From Bostrychus sinensis (taxonomy: Eukaryota > Chordata > Actinopteri > Gobiiformes > Eleotridae), in assembly GCA_020698575.1 (NCBI GenBank), contig CM036255.1:14309501-14373500 (forward strand): a stretch of DNA of 64,000 nucleotides. The letters run 5' to 3'. Every line of letters starts with the position of its first letter. Positions within the stretch are counted from its first letter, which is position 1. A model generated the notes under the pieces. The model saw nothing but the letters and a program-made list of their open reading frames with translations, searched no databases and was not told where the DNA came from. Below, in pieces: positions 60,292 through 64,000 of the stretch. Made by a program: the position numbers and the translations under genes.

Positions 60292-61313
60292 ATGGCCAAG
60301 ACCAAAGAGCTGTCAAAGGACACCAGAAACAAAATTGTAGACCTGTACCAGGCTGGGAAGACTGAATCTGCAATAGGTAAGCAGCTTGGTCTGAAGAAAT
60401 CAACTGTGGGAGCAATTATTAGGAAATGGAAGATATACAAGACCACTGATAATCTCCCTCGATCTGGGGCTCCCCGCAAGATTTCACCCCGTGGGGTCAA
60501 AATGATCACAAGAACGGTGAGCAAATATCCCAGAACCACACGGGGGGACCTAGTGAATGACCTGCAGAGAGCTGGGACCAAAGTAACAAAGGCTTCCATC
60601 AGTAACACACTACGCCGCCAGGGACTCAAATCCTGCAGTGCCAGACGTGTCCCCCTGCTAAAGCCAGCACATGTGCAGCCCGTCTGAAGTTTGCTAGAGA
60701 GCATTTGGATGATCCAGAAGAGGATTGGGAGAATGTCATATGGTCAGATGAAACCAAAATAGAACTTTTTGGTAAAAACTCTACTCGTCGTGTTTGGAGG
60801 AGAAAGAATGCTGAGTTGCATCCAAAGAACACCATACCTACTGTAAAGCATGGGGGTGGGAACATCATGCTTTGGGGCTGTTTTTCAGCAAAGGGACCAG
60901 GACGACTGATCCATGTAAAGGAAAGAATGAATGGGGCCATGTATCGTCAGATTTTGAGTGAAAACCTCCTTCCATCAGCAAGGGCATTGAAGATGAAACG
61001 TGGCTGGGTCTTTCAGCATGACAATGATCCCAAACACACTGCCCGGGAAACGAAGGAGTGGCTTCGTAAGAAGCATTTCAAGGTCCTGGAGTGGCCTAGC
61101 CAGTCTCCAGATCTCAACCCCATAGAAAATCTTTGGAGGGAGTTGAAAGTCGGTGTTGCCCAGTGACAGCCCCAAAACATCACTGCTCTAGAGGAGATCT
61201 GCATGGAGGAATGGGCCAAAATACCAGCAACAGTTTGTGAAAGCCTTGTGAAGACTTACAGAAAACGTTCAACCTCTGTCATTGCCAACAAAGAGTATAT
61301 AACAAAGTATTAA
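60292..61313 (+). pseudogene. Tc1 family transposase, two lesions
   Basis: A cut-and-paste transposase of the Tc1/mariner superfamily (DD34E), acting in the nucleus on the element's own ends. The first 131 codons from ATG at 60292 hold the paired-like DNA-binding domain: a helix-turn-helix around residues 25-46 (IGKQLGLKKSTVGAIIRKW) and a GRPR-hook-like RSGAPRK at 57-63. An apparent loss of one G near 60678 shifts the frame, giving a stop at 60685. Reading resumes in the third frame with the catalytic domain: WSDET (first D), HDNDPKH (second D) and NPIENLW (E), the last two separated by 34 residues. A second lesion is TGA at 61164-61166 where relatives have arginine, fitting CGA to TGA decay. 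The frame then continues to TAA at 61311-61313. Total length is about 340 codons, the family norm. Confidence 0.95.
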
Positions 61314-61329
61314 GATGAACTTTTGTTAT

Positions 61330-61529
61330 TGACCAAATACTTATTTTCCACCATAATTTGCAAATAAATTCTTTAAAAATCAGACAGTGTGATTTTCTGG
61401 ATTTTTTTTTCTCATTTTGTCTCTCATAGTTGAGGTATACCTATGATGAAAATTACAGGCCTCTCTCATCTTTTTAAGTGGAAGAACTTGCACAATTGGT
61501 GGCTGACTAAATACTTTTTTGCCCCACTG
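61330..61529 (-). repeat. Right inverted repeat of the Tc1
   Basis: The inverse of 59925-60125, with a handful of differences. Confidence 0.93.
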
Positions 61530-61834
61530 TAAGTACCCAGCAAATATTTTACTTCAGTAAAAGTAAAAAAGTATTGACTATAAAATTTACTTAAGTAAAA
61601 AAAAAGTACATTTGAATGCTTCTTTTCTGACTGCAAATCAGACGTGCTACTCACTCCACGACAGACGACAAAAACTTTTATTTCCCTAGATAATTTAAAG
61701 TTTTACTCAAGTAAAAGTAACAATAAAATCATCAATAATTTACTCTCTAAAAGTAGGCTCTACAAAATGTACACAGAAAGTACTTTTTCTACTTGAATAA
61801 AAGTATCTAGTTACTGTCCACCACTGCATTTAAG

Positions 61835-62299
61835 TGATAATATACAGTGTTGTATACAGCTAACATTTTTTCCTATTATACAATTTCAATTCATACATTT
61901 ACAAACCCAACGCCCAAAAGATCCAGTTATAGATGAAAATACATTTTAGCTATGACATAGTGTTAATTTGTGTATTTTTATTTCCTATGTAGGCATATCT
62001 CTGAGATTATGTGAACACCATATATCCTATATATTCCTATAATATTATACACAAATTGTATTCATCCTTAAGAACTGCAGGTGTTTTATTTATGTTGTTT
62101 TTCTATTGTATTTTCATAAGTTTATTTTAACCTGGAGCTGAAGCAACACAATAGTTTTCTTTACAGCAGTATGGATTCTGAATCTGAATCAGTGCCAAGG
62201 TCTCTCCGTCAGTTTGTAGAAGCCTATGGGAAATATGGATTGATTTAACTCAATGGTATCACTGCAACACAGGATGAGTCTAACCTTATCAACAAATCC
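61835..62299. other. Unassigned stretch
   Basis: Nothing recognised. Confidence 0.4.
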
Positions 62300-63100
62300 T
62301 GTCCATGGATCTAACGAGGACACGTGGACCCTGAAGCTCCAACCTTAAGGAGGACACGCGTTCAGATCATTCTAGGACCTGATTGGCTGGTGCGTCATGC
62401 GCTTCCTGGAAATTAAGTCAGTGGCGCCATTGCGTGGCATATTGCGAAATTACACATATAGGAATTAATGTATTATTGTGTAATTGAGCGAAACATGTTT
62501 TAATGTCTTTTTGAGATGAGAAATACCATCCACGTTGTATTTATGGTGCTTTTTATAATTTTATTTATTTTACACTATGTTTTTTGTACTGCTATTTTAT
62601 TTTATTTTGTTTTACTCTTATGTAACACCATCAATTCCCCTGCATATCCTGTAGGCCTACAAATAGTGACATTGACATTATTAATGATAATAATAATGAT
62701 AAAAAGCCTAATAATAACTCTTTGAACCCACTGCAAGTTAAAAGCAGAATACCATTTGTCACGCAGGAGAATATGACGTTTGGACTATTTCCACGAGCCT
62801 ATCAATTATATAGGCTAAATAAACCTATAATGTTGTAGCTAGTTTAATTCGGATTAAATAGTGTTTCATAAGTCCAGCACTTGGTTTGACATTTTACAGT
62901 GATTTACAATAACGCCTCGGGATTTGGTTCCTTTTACGTCCGTATGTTCATGCCTCTAAAGAAGGTGTTCCCCTCTAATCAGGAGACAAGAGAGAGGCGA
63001 TATTCCGATGTAACTGGAACTACAAAGTGGCCTTTAAACAAAATGCACTCGGACGTCCCAAACGAAGTTAAGTAGAACCGCTCCGAGTTCATCCATCCCA
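62300..63100 (+). promoter_or_regulatory. Candidate promoter region
   Basis: From 62300 the sequence is free of recognised repeats, with CpG-containing words and an inverted CCAAT word (cctgattggctggtgcgtca, 62378). It is interrupted by an AT-rich part at 62520-62720. It stands upstream of a candidate plus-strand first exon. The evidence is compositional only. Confidence 0.3.
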
Positions 63101-63330
63101 TTTCCTGGCGCACGCACGCTCCTGAGGGAGGGCCAGTCAAACAGCCATGGGAAAGTTCTCCCCACTTTTTTTTTTTCCGTTTACATTGATTCTTTTTAAA
63201 GAAGGCAACACAAAGCAAGTGGAGTTGTAGAGGACATGGTTTCTGCGGAGAAGTGGACGTGAGAGAAAGTCCAGAGTGCGCACGCCGATAAACCAATAAG
63301 GAGACAAACTAGAGCTTCAGAGAGAGAAAG
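63101..63330 (+). other. Candidate first exon with splice donor, plus strand
   Basis: The stretch is repeat-free and CpG-richer (cctggcgcacgcacgctcct, gtgcgcacgccgataaacc) and ends agagaaag followed by gtaaggg at 63331, a strong splice donor. The first ATGs (for example 63147 and 63236) open only short frames, so an untranslated exon fits. Any gene would continue beyond the right edge of the window. The start is arbitrary. Confidence 0.33.
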
Positions 63331-63546
63331 GTAAGGGTTTTGTCAATTAGGGGTTATATACACGGGGCCCCAGGCTAATGTGGACCTCACGTGTTCTTTT
63401 AGCTCTCAGAAATACTATACAGTCTGGAAGAAATTGACTCCACTGACTCCATTTTAAAGGTTTTACTCCTTAAGTATTTTTAAGTGTAAATACAGTATAG
63501 TCAAAAAATACAAATTAATTAAAAATACATCCAATACGATACAAAC

Positions 63547-63880
63547 AGAGGTGGGTAAAGGACTCAACTACTGTTTGGCAATTTCAAAATATTATTACTT
63601 ACATGAAAGTAAACGTACTCTACAAAAAATACCACTTGAGTAAAAGTAGCTTACAAAAAAGGCTATGTAAAGTTTACTAATTACTTTTTTTGTAAAACCT
63701 ACCATTACTGCTATTACAACTACTAGAAAAACACCCTATCCAGTGATATGAAAAAGTACTTTTACTTATTTAGAGACATAAGATTTAAGTAAAAGTAAAT
63801 TTTTTCTCTCAAGCCTTTTCTGAAGTAAAAATAACCTATGTATTTAGAAGTAGCCTACATGAAAAGTATGTAAACTACTT
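63547..63880. mobile_element. Family G element, second copy, damaged
   Basis: It starts gaggtgggtaaaggactcaa, with repeated agtaaaagta and ttgagtaaaag words in both orientations, as in the element that hosts the Tc1. The right end is not clear. Confidence 0.6.
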
Positions 63881-64000
63881 ACCGTGTATTATTAACTGTA
63901 TTATACTGTGACCTCAAAAGTGTAAAGAAAACAGGACAAAAAGGGCTTCTCGTGTGTTTTTCCAAGCCAACATCAAACATGTAGCCCACACATTAAAAAA
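63881..64000. other. Unassigned right edge
   Basis: Nothing recognised in the last 120 bp. Confidence 0.4.

Larger units (their letters stand above)
59925..61529 (+). mobile_element. Tc1 transposon, complete ends, IR/DR type
   Basis: The 1605-bp element starts cagtggggcaaaaaagtatt and ends with the exact complement, with TA target duplications at 59923-59924 and 61530-61531. The inverted repeats are about 200 bp each and roughly 96% identical by eye. Each contains an outer and an inner direct repeat (agtatttagtcag and aagtatttggtca), where the transposase would bind. The closeness of the two inverted repeats suggests recent insertion. The transposase gene within is broken, so the copy could move only with help from an intact relative. 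Confidence 0.95.
59840..61826. mobile_element. Small hAT-like element (family G) split by a Tc1
   Basis: The outer ends are caaaggtgg and ccaccactg, with the body words agtaaaagtact and actcaagta repeated in both orientations. An 8-bp target duplication flanks it, catttaaa at 59832-59839 and catttaag at 61827-61834 (one mismatch). Without the Tc1 and its TA it is about 380 bp. A second, damaged copy lies at 63.5-63.9 kb. Confidence 0.75.

Noticed and set aside
60234..60704. 156-codon minus-strand open frame
   Set aside because: It is the antisense shadow of the Tc1 transposase DNA-binding domain.
1..64000. CRISPR array, operon, phage or endogenous virus
   Set aside because: No regularly spaced short repeats, no prokaryotic gene layout, and no retroviral or other viral protein recognised on either strand.

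Overview
The window looks like nuclear DNA of a ray-finned fish, most likely a percomorph teleost. The evidence is an AT-rich base composition, many tRNA-derived SINE copies, several hAT-type non-autonomous transposons, Tc1 elements with the IR/DR end structure usual in fish, and abundant TA, CA, GATA, poly-A and poly-T tracts. Nothing prokaryotic, organellar or viral was recognised. No intact host protein-coding gene could be recognised either. The only clear protein-coding relic is a Tc1 transposase near the right end. The interval therefore reads as intergenic or intronic DNA, with a possible gene start at two places.

Layout. 1-20 kb: SINE fragments (family A, a promoter-box tRNA SINE), two MITE families (D and E) that end in TTAAAGG-type inverted repeats, a palindromic transposon at 7.1-7.8 kb, and otherwise unassigned sequence. 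20-23 kb: a decayed Tc1-like element on the minus strand, split by a ~1 kb insertion that holds a second copy of a 305-bp segment whose first copy lies 0.6 kb outside the Tc1. 24-28 kb: long TA tract, SINEs, and a 973-bp hAT element with a perfect 8-bp target duplication. 28-40 kb: mostly single-copy sequence with patches that look like conserved non-coding DNA, including a hairpin at 38.96 kb. 40-47 kb: a Tc1 relic, a hAT element, and SINEs. 47-49 kb: a CpG-richer patch with a candidate minus-strand first exon. 50-58 kb: dense repeats, including three hAT insertions packed into one target site inside a family E MITE. 59-62 kb: a young-looking Tc1 of 1605 bp inside a small hAT-like element. 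62.3-63.3 kb: a promoter-like patch ending in a strong plus-strand splice donor.

How it works together: there is no operon or pathway here. The useful information is the history of insertions, readable from target duplications, and a small set of candidate regulatory sequences: CTCF-like motifs carried by the MITEs, an RFX X-box, homeodomain-type sites and two possible promoters. Family letters A to H are labels used only in this annotation. All repeat names are by recognition of sequence character, not by a database search.
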